Position numbers and translations under genes: made by a program | NCBI GenBank assembly: GCA_031258615.1 | Contig: JAIRMP010000078.1 | Coordinates: 1-20,040, forward strand | Direction: 5' to 3' | Source of the DNA: Spirochaetaceae bacterium | GTDB lineage: Bacteria > Spirochaetota > Spirochaetia > Treponematales > Breznakiellaceae | Length of the DNA: 20,040 nucleotides | The notes under the pieces: generated by a model | What the model was told of the DNA's origin: nothing | Database searches by the model: none | Seen by the model: the letters and a program-made list of their open reading frames with translations, nothing else | Part shown: piece by piece, positions 6,610-13,304 of the stretch | How positions within the stretch are numbered: position 1 is the stretch's first letter | Layout: each line of letters opens with the position of its first letter

Positions 6610-6681
6610 CTTTCACGCTCATCGGCTCGCAAGGACAATGAGTCAGCTATTGGCATCCGTTTGGTGCAGGCTGGCCTGCCT
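6610..6681 (-). repeat. 72-bp dispersed repeat, copy B (inverted relative to copy A)
   Basis: Reverse complement matches 3177-3248 at 66 of 72 positions. Its edge overlaps the last two bases of the aspS stop codon, so it starts exactly where that gene ends. Confidence 0.9.
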
Positions 6682-7984
6682 ACGGGGTTACACGCCTGCG
6701 GTCGCGCGGGAACAGGCTTGCTTCCTTCACGTTTGCAAGCCCCAAAATCTTGGCGGTAAGGCGCTCAAGCCCTATAGCAAAGCCGCCGTGCGGCGGGCAG
6801 CCGTACTTGAAAACGGAAAGGTAATCTTCCATGCTTTCAGGCTTGACGCCGAAGCGGGGCAGCGCCTCAAGCTGGGCGGCGTAGTCGTGCTGGCGGCGGC
6901 CTCCGCTGGTTATCTCTATGCCGCGGAACAGCGCGTCAAAGCTCATCGTGCGGACGGAATCGAGCGGGTACGTGTAGAACGGCCTGTGGCGGCGCGGGAA
7001 TTCGTTTACAAAGGCCAGTTCCACGCCGGTTTCACGGAGCGCCCACTCGCAGACATAGCGTTCCGCGTCCGGGTTTATGTCAAATATGCGCGCGCCTTTC
7101 TTTTTTGCGGCCTCCTCGTTCGCTATGACGAGAGCCTGCTCGTAAGGGATCACCGGCGCGTTAAAGACAGCCTCCGTTTTAGGCACGGACGCTCCGTTTT
7201 TTGCCCAAAGCTCAAGATCGGCGGCGTTTTTTAGCGCGACTTCCTCAAAAATTCTGGCAAGCATCCCCTTTTCAAGCTCGATTAACTCTTTTTCGGACTC
7301 GATAAAGCCCATTTCAACGTCAAGCGACACGTACTCGTTCAGGTGGCGCGGGGTGTCGTGCTTTTCGGCGCGGTAAGCGGGGGCCACTTCGAACACGCGC
7401 TCCAGTCCGCTTGCCACCAGCATCTGTTTGTAGCACTGCGGCGACTGGGCGAGGTACACCTTGCGGTCGAAATACTCCACCGCGAACAGGTTTGTCCCGC
7501 CCTCCGTGCCGCCGCTCACAAGCTTGCTCGTCTTGATCTCGGTAAAGTCTTGCTCACGGAGGTAGGCGGAGAACGCCTCGATTATCGTGGCCTGTACGCG
7601 GAATATCGCCCGGACGGCAAGGTTTCGCAGCGACAGCGCTCGCTGGTCAAGGATCGCTTCCAGCCCGGTTCTGGTTACGTCGCCGTTCACCTGAAAAGGG
7701 AGGTCGGGAGCGGCGCGGCTCAAACAGTCAAGCCGCGTTACGCGCAGTTCCGCCCCGCCCGGCGCTTTTTCGTTCAACGCCGCCTCGCCCCGCGCCGCAA
7801 TCACCGATTCCGGCGTCAGCTCGCACTTTTTATCCAGCACAAGCTGAACAAGCCCGGAACGATCGCGCAGCACAATAAAACTCACCGCCCCAAGTTCACG
7901 TATGCGGTGTATCCAGCCATAAAGGACGACATCCTTTTCGCCCCTCTCAGCCGCGGTTTTCAAGTTTTTCGCTAAAATTCGCAT
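6680..7984 (-). CDS. aspS: Aspartyl-tRNA synthetase, archaeal-type, probably non-discriminating
   Basis: Class IIb aminoacyl-tRNA synthetase of the short (about 430 aa) archaeal AspRS subgroup. It has an N-terminal OB-fold anticodon-binding domain (about 1-105), then the catalytic core. Motif 2 is AYRAEKHDTPRHLNEY, and motif 3 is GGFAIGLERLTAKILG near the C-terminus. TEGGTNLF and YLAQSPQCYKQ separate it from AsnRS. Two specificity positions read His (GWIHR) and Pro (KAPGG), the pair associated with non-discriminating enzymes that also charge tRNA-Asn with aspartate. The C-terminus LFPRDRRRVTP is the normal family ending. The frame allows a GTG at 7993, but ATG 7984 fits the promoter spacing; there is no clear ribosome binding site. 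Confidence 0.9.
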   Translation of the reverse strand: MRILAKNLKTAAERGEKDVVLYGWIHRIRELGAVSFIVLRDRSGLVQLVLDKKCELTPESVIAARGEAALNEKAPGGAELRVTRLDCLSRAAPDLPFQVNGDVTRTGLEAILDQRALSLRNLAVRAIFRVQATIIEAFSAYLREQDFTEIKTSKLVSGGTEGGTNLFAVEYFDRKVYLAQSPQCYKQMLVASGLERVFEVAPAYRAEKHDTPRHLNEYVSLDVEMGFIESEKELIELEKGMLARIFEEVALKNAADLELWAKNGASVPKTEAVFNAPVIPYEQALVIANEEAAKKKGARIFDINPDAERYVCEWALRETGVELAFVNEFPRRHRPFYTYPLDSVRTMSFDALFRGIEITSGGRRQHDYAAQLEALPRFGVKPESMEDYLSVFKYGCPPHGGFAIGLERLTAKILGLANVKEASLFPRDRRRVTP

Positions 7985-7991
7985 ACCAATC

Positions 7992-8020
7992 ACTTTACAA
8001 CGCGGTCAGCCAAGAGTCCA
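7992..8020 (-). promoter_or_regulatory. Possible aspS promoter (leaderless geometry)
   Basis: Minus strand: TGGACT (8020-8015), a 17-base spacer, TAAAGT (7997-7992), then 7 bases to the ATG at 7984. Both hexamers match consensus at 4 of 6, so it is weak alone. The spacing is the same as at prs and the lipoprotein gene. Confidence 0.3.
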
Positions 8021-8074
8021 CCGCGGCTCTGAGCTAAACTTAACTCCGTTGCCCACTCATGCCGGCCCGCATTT

Positions 8075-8105
8075 TTGCTTTACTAAACGCGGGTTTTGGT
8101 ATACT
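8075..8105 (+). promoter_or_regulatory. Possible fchA promoter
   Basis: TTGCTT at 8075-8080 and TATACT at 8100-8105, with a 19-base spacer. The -10 is good, the -35 and spacing are poor. The leader of about 50 bases contains the strong fchA ribosome binding site GGAGGT (8152-8157). I see no riboswitch-like fold in it. Confidence 0.4.
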
Positions 8106-8161
8106 ATAAAAACGATGGGCGCTTGAGTCCTCAAAATTAAACCATACATTTGGAGGTTTCC

Positions 8162-8794
8162 ATGAGTATTTCTACCAAAGCCATACCGGATTTTGTATCG
8201 GTACTGGCAAGCAAGGCCGCAGTTCCGGGCGGAGGCGGGGCGTCCGCGCTGGTGGGCGCTGTCGGGACGGCACTCGGTAACATGGTCGGTTCCCTTACCG
8301 TAGGCAAAAAAAAGTACGCCGATGTCGAAGCAGAGATCATCAAGCTGCAAAAGGATTGCGACAGGCTGCAAAAGGAGTTTCTCGCGCTGATAGACAAGGA
8401 TGCCGAGGACTTTGAGCCGCTTTCCAGGGCTTACGGGCTGCCGGCAAACACGGACGCGGAGAAGGCCGAAAAGGCGAAGGTAATGGAAAAATGCCTGAAA
8501 GATGCGTGCGCGACGCCGTTTGAGATAATGAAGAAGTGCGCCGAGGCGATCAAAATTTGCGAAAAGTTTGCTGAAAAGGGCAGCCGCCTTGCCGTCAGCG
8601 ATGCCGGTGTCGGCGTAATATTCTGCAAGGCGGCGCTGGACGGCGCAAGCCTGAACGTGTTCATCAACACGAAAGCGTCCACCGATCGCGCCTGGGCGGA
8701 CAAGGTGAACGCGGACGCGGACGCGCTGCTGAAGGAGTACGGCGCTCTGGCGGACAAGGTCTTTGCGGATGTAAAGGGCCAGCTAAAAAAGTGA
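8162..8794 (+). CDS. fchA: Methenyltetrahydrofolate cyclohydrolase (FTCD cyclodeaminase family), 210 aa
   Basis: Stand-alone member of the formiminotetrahydrofolate cyclodeaminase family. In acetogens and amino-acid fermenters this protein (FchA) hydrolyses 5,10-methenyl-THF to 10-formyl-THF or runs the reverse, and can deaminate formimino-THF. The family's glycine loop VPGGGGASALVGAVG is near the N-terminus. The conserved acid lies in AVSDAGVG (D147). A long helical middle is typical of this all-alpha fold, and the length is normal. ATG 8162 is chosen over an upstream TTG because GGAGGT precedes it by 4 bases. It is followed by folD, 69 bases away. Together they catalyse consecutive steps of the methyl branch. 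Cyclohydrolase rather than deaminase activity is inferred from this pairing. Confidence 0.87.
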   Translation: MSISTKAIPDFVSVLASKAAVPGGGGASALVGAVGTALGNMVGSLTVGKKKYADVEAEIIKLQKDCDRLQKEFLALIDKDAEDFEPLSRAYGLPANTDAEKAEKAKVMEKCLKDACATPFEIMKKCAEAIKICEKFAEKGSRLAVSDAGVGVIFCKAALDGASLNVFINTKASTDRAWADKVNADADALLKEYGALADKVFADVKGQLKK

Positions 8795-8799
8795 ACAAA

Positions 8800-8826
8800 T
8801 GAAGCGTTGCTTCAGTTTTATTTTTG
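8800..8826 (+). terminator. Possible intercistronic terminator or attenuator between fchA and folD
   Basis: Hairpin TGAAGC-GTT-GCTTCA (8800-8814) followed by GTTTTATTTTTG. The stem is short (6 bp), so termination would be partial. A second hairpin, CCGCGG-CTACTT-CCGCGG (8828-8845), lies just before the folD ribosome binding site. Together they could set a higher fchA than folD output. Confidence 0.45.
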
Positions 8827-8863
8827 TCCGCGGCTACTTCCGCGGGCTTGAAAGGAGTTTTTT

Positions 8864-9706
8864 ATGTTATTAAGCGGAAAAGATGTTGCGGCTGCAATGC
8901 AGGAGCAGATGAAGAAGGATGTCGAGGCGCTCAAGGCCAAGGGAATTAGCCCCACGCTGGGAATTATCCGTATGGGCGAGAAGCCTAACGACATTTCTTA
9001 CGAGAAGGGCGCAACAAAGAATTGCGAGGCGGTGGGCGTCGGGGTAAAAACCTATGTTTTGCCGGAAGACGCGCCGCAGTCCGAGTTGCTCAAGGTGATT
9101 AAGTCGGCAAACGAGGACAAAAATGTGCACGGAGTCCTGCTGTTCCGGCCTCTGCCCAAACAGATTGACGACAACGAGGCCCGCGCCGCGCTGCTTCCTT
9201 CCAAAGACATGGACGGCATCACGGACGGCTCTATGGCCGGCATCTACTCGGACAGCGGGTCCGGTTACCCGCCCTGTACCGCCGAATCGGTGATCAAGAT
9301 ACTTGATCATTACAAGGTCGAGATCGCCGGCAAAAATGTCGTGGTTCTTGGCCGCAGCACGGTAATCGGGAAGCCTGTCTCCATGCTGCTGCTGAAAAAG
9401 AACGGTACGGTAACGGTCTGCCATTCCAAGACAAAGGATCTGCCGCAGAAGGTTCAGGCCGCCGATGTGGTGGTTGTCGCTATGGGACGCGCCTGGAGCG
9501 TCGGCAAGGAATGTTTCAAGGCGGGACAGTACGTGATTGACGTCGGCGTAAACGCTAAGCCTAACGGCGAAAAAGGCACCTGCGGGGATGTAAAAACGGA
9601 AGAGGTTGAACCCATAGTCGCCGGGATAAGCCCTGTGCCGGGTGGCGTAGGCTCTGTAACGAGCGCCAACCTGGTAAGCCACGTGATCGCCGCGGCCTCG
9701 AAGTAG
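8864..9706 (+). CDS. folD: FolD-family methylene-THF dehydrogenase, cyclohydrolase residues missing
   Basis: FolD normally oxidises 5,10-methylene-THF with NAD(P)+ and then hydrolyses the methenyl product. The fold is complete at 280 aa. It has an N-terminal substrate domain, the conserved SKDMDGITDG aspartate block (D115, D117), the Rossmann domain VVLGRSTVIGKPVSMLL, and the family ending PVPGGVGSVTSANLV. The substrate-site motif reads Y46-E-K-G-A50-T-K instead of Y-x-x-x-K, so the catalytic lysine position holds alanine. The later VQLPLP motif reads LFRPLP, replacing the glutamine that assists that lysine. I infer a monofunctional dehydrogenase that depends on the adjacent FchA. The start at 8864 has AAGGAG 6 bases upstream. 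A strong terminator follows. Confidence 0.9.
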   Translation: MLLSGKDVAAAMQEQMKKDVEALKAKGISPTLGIIRMGEKPNDISYEKGATKNCEAVGVGVKTYVLPEDAPQSELLKVIKSANEDKNVHGVLLFRPLPKQIDDNEARAALLPSKDMDGITDGSMAGIYSDSGSGYPPCTAESVIKILDHYKVEIAGKNVVVLGRSTVIGKPVSMLLLKKNGTVTVCHSKTKDLPQKVQAADVVVVAMGRAWSVGKECFKAGQYVIDVGVNAKPNGEKGTCGDVKTEEVEPIVAGISPVPGGVGSVTSANLVSHVIAAASK

Positions 9707-9732
9707 ACTGCCGCCAGCCTTCACGGAAAGGC

Positions 9733-9775
9733 AAAAGCCGTAATGAAAACACGGTGTTTTCATTACGGCTTTTTC
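9733..9775. terminator. Strong bidirectional rho-independent terminator
   Basis: Near-perfect palindrome: AAAAGCCGTAATGAAAACAC (9733-9752) pairs with 9754-9773, giving an exceptionally long stem. It ends in a T-run on the plus strand and a shorter one (CTTTTGCC) on the minus strand. It closes the fchA-folD unit and could also stop the converging BOF-protein transcript. Confidence 0.9.
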
Positions 9776-9839
9776 ATTCGCGGTGGAGTCTAATACCCAG
9801 CCTTCGGGCGGGCGGTTCATTCGCGCCGTTTACGGTTTT

Positions 9840-10217
9840 CTACAATTTTCTGAGGTATCTTACATCAATTTCGGCAATCCGTCCTTCAATGTCAATGTCC
9901 CCCCTTATTTCCACACTGTCATTTGCGCCAACGGATAATCCGAGTAAAATCCAAAGATCCCGGTCAATATCAATTGTAATATCACCGGTAGAATCACGAA
10001 AAGTATATTTTTCGTCTCCAAGTGACGCCACAATATTTCCGGTCAATATTACCAGACTATCTTCAGGAAGCGCCTTTGCCTGACTAACCGTAACGGTCTT
10101 TACTTGTCTTGAAGTTGTTCCAACACCCGGCTCTACAAATCCTTGGGCATTTGCCGATAAAGCCGTGAATAACAAAATAACGCTGGTTATTCCAATAACG
10201 AAACTTTTTTTGTTCAT
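9840..10217 (-). CDS. Secreted BOF-domain protein (YgiW/YdeI-like), 125 aa
   Basis: Small exported OB-fold protein. Residues 1-25 form a signal peptide (MNKKSFVIGITSVILLFTA...SANA, cleavage before Q). The rest carries the bacterial OB-fold pattern: TVSQAKALPEDSLVILTGNIV, then EKYTFRDSTGDITIDIDRDLW, and a final VEIRGDID strand. YgiW/YdeI family members are periplasmic and linked to stress tolerance in enterics; the exact role here is unknown. ATG 10217 is chosen because GGAGGT precedes it by 5 bases; a GTG 12 bases further up lacks support. It is a lone gene, convergent with folD across the bidirectional terminator. Confidence 0.82.
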   Translation of the reverse strand: MNKKSFVIGITSVILLFTALSANAQGFVEPGVGTTSRQVKTVTVSQAKALPEDSLVILTGNIVASLGDEKYTFRDSTGDITIDIDRDLWILLGLSVGANDSVEIRGDIDIEGRIAEIDVRYLRKL

Positions 10218-10643
10218 TTTTACCTCCACTAAATTAAGAAATCAACCAACCGGGCTTGCGTGTTCCGCACCGCAAGCTGATATTTATGTAACTATTCAGG
10301 CGTAGCATGATTTGGGGACCTTTTCTTGCTCTCAAGTGCTTTAATAAAGGGGGCTACCGCCCCCCTTCGCTCCCAATCGGCTCATTTCGGGGCTAAAAGC
10401 CCCTACATTCCGCCGATTTCCGCTACCCCCCGCAGGCGACTGAATAAATACATATTTATAATATATGTCAAAAATTTAATTTTGTCGCTAGTTTCCGGGA
10501 CCGTGGCAAGCCAAAGTAGAAATATGCCCATTGGTAAAGCAGGCCGGAAAAATGGCAAGGCGCTTCTTTCGGTTATCATGCAGGCCGAACAGTGCGCCGT
10601 TCCTTACATGGAACCAGGTAAGGGGAGAAGGCGGGCATGCCAT
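10218..10643. other. Long gene-free region with several hairpins
   Basis: Holds GCTTGCG/CGCAAGC (10254-10277), GGGGG-CTACCG-CCCCC (about 10348-10363), GGGGCT-AAA-AGCCCC (10389-10403) and the A+T palindrome ACATAT/ATATGT (10450-10468). On the minus strand one frame is open from about 10640 to a TAG at 10489-10491 (containing FHVRNGALFGLHDNRKKR). It has no start and no recognised family; it might be a decayed gene or repeat. No supported gene. Confidence 0.5.
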
Positions 10644-12467
10644 TCATATTTTTGCTGCGTACACTTCAAACGTGTCGCCCAGGCGGAACAGCCTGCTCAA
10701 AAGTAAAATGGCGTTGTATGCAAGGCCGCGCTTGACTGACAGACGGGAGCAGAACGGAAAGCGTTCCGGGTGGTGGCCTGTAACTACTACCTTTTTTACA
10801 ACAAAACCGAAACGCCGCAAAACGTTTTTTACGCGGCGGGCGCTCCAGACCGTCCAGTGGTCGGCGGGGCTTTTTTCCAAAAATCTTTTCCGCGAAAGCC
10901 GTCCGGAAATGCCGGAACTGTTTGGCGTAGAAAAGGCGAGGACGCCGCCTTCATTCAACATAGCGTGTATCTTTTCGAGAACCGTCTTTACATTTTCAAA
11001 ATGTTCTATCACGTACCACAGGGTTACCACATCGAATCTGCGTGGGCCCCGCGGCAATTCGACTTCGGGGAAAAAGCCCTGCGCCGCGTTTATTTGGAGC
11101 TTGCCTCGCACATACCCTATAGCGTCGGCGGAGACGTCTATACCGGTACAATCGGTAAAGCCTTCGCCGCGGGCGCTTGAAAGAAAAGCTCCGTAGGCGC
11201 AGCCTATGTCCAGCAGGCTTCTGCCTCCGCCTTTTCCCAGCAGCCGCTTGATTACCGCAAGACGGCGGCGGGCCATAGCGGTAAGGTTCGGAAAATCTTC
11301 CATGTACGTTTTGCCGTACTGTTTTTTGTAATTTTCAAAGAAGTACTCTTCCGTGTACTGAATGTCAGCGGGCGCGGCGCGGCTCATGTACAGTACGCCG
11401 CAGCGCGGGCAGCGGCGGTACGTCCGGTCCTCGAAACGGGCGGCGACGATCCTGGCCGCCTGTCCGCAGAGCGGACAGGCGGGCAGAACTTTCGGTTCCA
11501 GGCTGTTTATGTACGCGGCAAGCGTTTGGCGCTGAACTTCATCCAGTTTGTACCTCCGCGCCGCAGCCGCGCAGCGTTCCGAAAGCTCCACGAGAAACGC
11601 CCCGTTGATCCGCCCGCCCGAAAAGATAAGGCGGCCAAGCCGCGCGGCGGCCTTTTTTCCGCGCCCGGCGGAAAAAAGGGAGGCGGCGCGGGCAAGGTTC
11701 TCGTGCAGGCGGTCCGGCGATACGAGCAGCACGGGGACGCCTGAGTACAGGGCCTCAAACGCGGAGAGCCCAAAGTGCGTTATCACAAGGTCGTATTTTA
11801 CGAGGCTGTCGCGCAGGTTTTTGATAAAAGGCGCACGGGTAAAAGACTCACCGCTTGCCGTCTCGTCGCTTAGCGCCCTGCCCGCAAGCGTAACCTCGGC
11901 AAGTCCGGGAACAGCGCAGGCTTGCGCCGCGGGAGTGCCCAGCCCGGCAGCATCCTCGCCGCCAAAACTTACAAGGATTTTTAACGGGGCGCTAAATCCG
12001 CCGCCGGTTTTTTCTTTCCCGTGTTTGGCGGGCAGGCAGATCAGGGCGGGCCGCAGCATATTTGGCGGCGACAGGGACGGCAGGGTTGGCAGTATGTCCA
12101 GCAGGAAGTCAAACCGCTGCCTTTCGGCGCCGCCCTCGTCTATGCCGATCACGGGCGTTACGCCGGAAAAACGCTCAATCTCCCGCCGCGGCGTACTGAA
12201 GCGGTCAAAAACGACAAATGCCCAATCACGACTCAGCGCGTCCTCGTCCCGTATCAGCGGAACCTCATCAATATCTTCGATTGACAGTGCAAGAACCGCC
12301 TCCGCCTCCTCCCAAGTCCTCCCGCCGCCCATAGCCGGCAGGTACAGCGCCGCGTCCCGCCCTAACCTGCGCAGGTCGCGCACCAAAAGCCCGGAACGGA
12401 CAAGGTGCCCACTCCCCCTGCCCTTCTCAAAGGATGCCGTTACAAGGATTGGCTTACCGCGCGTCAC
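10644..12467 (-). CDS. Fusion: PseG-like glycosyltransferase fold, zinc ribbon and SAM methyltransferase, 607 aa
   Basis: Three parts in one frame. Residues 1 to about 320 resemble the GT-B/GT28 fold of PseG, the UDP-sugar hydrolase of pseudaminate synthesis. They include GRGSGHLVR with H21 at the PseG catalytic-His position, and THFGLSAFEALYSGVPVLLVSPDRLHEN as the nucleotide-binding half. A four-cysteine zinc ribbon follows (C331-x2-C334 and C353-x2-C356). From about 400 there is a class I methyltransferase: motif I LLDIGCAYGAFL with D420, then VTLWYVIEHFENV and ALLAFST-like motif IV/V sequence. Zinc-ribbon methyltransferases of this kind occur in polysaccharide loci, so surface-sugar modification is a fair inference. 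It starts with GTG 20 bases after the RNA methyltransferase gene; the ribosome binding site is weak. No membrane segment. Confidence 0.75.
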   Translation of the reverse strand: MTRGKPILVTASFEKGRGSGHLVRSGLLVRDLRRLGRDAALYLPAMGGGRTWEEAEAVLALSIEDIDEVPLIRDEDALSRDWAFVVFDRFSTPRREIERFSGVTPVIGIDEGGAERQRFDFLLDILPTLPSLSPPNMLRPALICLPAKHGKEKTGGGFSAPLKILVSFGGEDAAGLGTPAAQACAVPGLAEVTLAGRALSDETASGESFTRAPFIKNLRDSLVKYDLVITHFGLSAFEALYSGVPVLLVSPDRLHENLARAASLFSAGRGKKAAARLGRLIFSGGRINGAFLVELSERCAAAARRYKLDEVQRQTLAAYINSLEPKVLPACPLCGQAARIVAARFEDRTYRRCPRCGVLYMSRAAPADIQYTEEYFFENYKKQYGKTYMEDFPNLTAMARRRLAVIKRLLGKGGGRSLLDIGCAYGAFLSSARGEGFTDCTGIDVSADAIGYVRGKLQINAAQGFFPEVELPRGPRRFDVVTLWYVIEHFENVKTVLEKIHAMLNEGGVLAFSTPNSSGISGRLSRKRFLEKSPADHWTVWSARRVKNVLRRFGFVVKKVVVTGHHPERFPFCSRLSVKRGLAYNAILLLSRLFRLGDTFEVYAAKI

Positions 12468-12487
12468 CGTGGGGACCCGCCATACAG

Positions 12488-13240
12488 TTACGCCTCGTAG
12501 ATGGCGTGGAGGAACAGGGCGGCGGCCTGGGCCACGTTCAGGCTTTGCATATTGCCGGTGCCGGGAATCCGCAACAAGACATTGCAGCGCTGTTTTACCT
12601 CATCCGGCAGGCCGGCCTCCTCGTTGCCGAGGATGAGGGCGGCGCCGGGATGCCCTGCCATCAGGTCTGGCAGGTCGCTTATGCGCAGCCGCGCGCGTGT
12701 ATCCGTACCCACAATGAACAGTTTTTTGGAGGCGTCGCGGAGAAATGCGTCCGTTTTCTTTACCGAGCGTATCACGACGTGCTCCATGCCGCCTTCCGCT
12801 ACGCGGTAGGCGGCTGTGGACAGGCGCGCGTCCGTGTCCAACTCCGAGATAACTACAAAATGGACGCCGAAAAACGCGGCTGCCCGTACGATTGCCCCCA
12901 GGTTCAGGTCATTTCCCACGGAATGGAGTATGACGCCGGTCTTGGCCTCGTCCGCCCATAGTTCAAGGTCGCTCACTGTAAGCGGCTCGACGCCATAGTC
13001 CTTTATCATCGCGACCACCCCCTGGTGGTGCTGGTACTTGCATATCCGCAGCAATTCCTCATCGTCGCAAATTTTGTAGGGCCTTTTACGCGCCGCAAGC
13101 TCGCGGCACAGATCCTTGAATACCGGCAGCAGTTCCTCACGCATAAAGAGCCTGTTTATACTCTGCGGGTGGTACTGCGCCGCGGCCTTAACCGCGTTCA
13201 GGCCGCAAACCGCAAGCTCGTTGACAAGTTTGTTGTACAT
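12488..13240 (-). CDS. TrmH/SpoU-family RNA 2'-O-ribose methyltransferase, 250 aa
   Basis: Knotted (SPOUT) methyltransferase using S-adenosylmethionine to methylate a ribose in rRNA or tRNA. An N-terminal substrate-binding domain (about 1-80) precedes the catalytic domain. The three SpoU motifs are present: motif 1 NDLNLGAIVRAAAFFGV with its Asn and Arg, motif 2 ALILGNEEAGLP, and motif 3 IPGTGNMQSLNVAQAAALFL. Length and layout match RlmB (23S rRNA) and TrmH-like proteins, but the target nucleotide cannot be told from sequence, so no symbol is given. It is divergent from the outer-membrane-like gene over 64 bases and probably co-transcribed with the fusion gene 20 bases downstream. No ribosome binding site is visible at the ATG. 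Confidence 0.88.
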   Translation of the reverse strand: MYNKLVNELAVCGLNAVKAAAQYHPQSINRLFMREELLPVFKDLCRELAARKRPYKICDDEELLRICKYQHHQGVVAMIKDYGVEPLTVSDLELWADEAKTGVILHSVGNDLNLGAIVRAAAFFGVHFVVISELDTDARLSTAAYRVAEGGMEHVVIRSVKKTDAFLRDASKKLFIVGTDTRARLRISDLPDLMAGHPGAALILGNEEAGLPDEVKQRCNVLLRIPGTGNMQSLNVAQAAALFLHAIYEA

Positions 13241-13247
13241 GCAGAAG

Positions 13248-13276
13248 AGTCTAATAGAGCGCTACCCGATTGACCA
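13248..13276 (-). promoter_or_regulatory. Possible promoter of the SpoU methyltransferase gene (leaderless geometry)
   Basis: Minus strand: TGGTCA (13276-13271), a 17-base spacer, TAGACT (13253-13248), then 7 bases to the ATG at 13240. Each hexamer matches consensus at 4 of 6. Its -35 overlaps the -35 of the divergent promoter by five bases. Confidence 0.3.
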
Positions 13277-13298
13277 GTCCCGGTATATCAGTTACTCT
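13270..13298 (+). promoter_or_regulatory. Possible promoter of the outer-membrane-like gene (leaderless geometry)
   Basis: TTGACC (13270-13275), a 17-base spacer, TACTCT (13293-13298), then 6 bases to ATG 13305. The -35 is good and the -10 weak. No ribosome binding site precedes the ATG. Confidence 0.35.
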
Positions 13299-13304
13299 CA
13301 TAGT

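Noticed and set aside
8021..8161. Possible folate riboswitch before fchA
   Set aside because: The leader after the -10 is about 50 bases, too short for known folate riboswitches, and no conserved core was recognised.
8870..9820. 316-codon frame on the minus strand across folD
   Set aside because: It is antisense to a complete FolD with all its fold motifs, and its own product has no recognisable domain.
11548..12636. 362-codon frame on the plus strand across the fusion gene
   Set aside because: Low-complexity Arg/Ser/Pro-rich product typical of antisense frames in GC-rich genes; the minus strand has clear domains.
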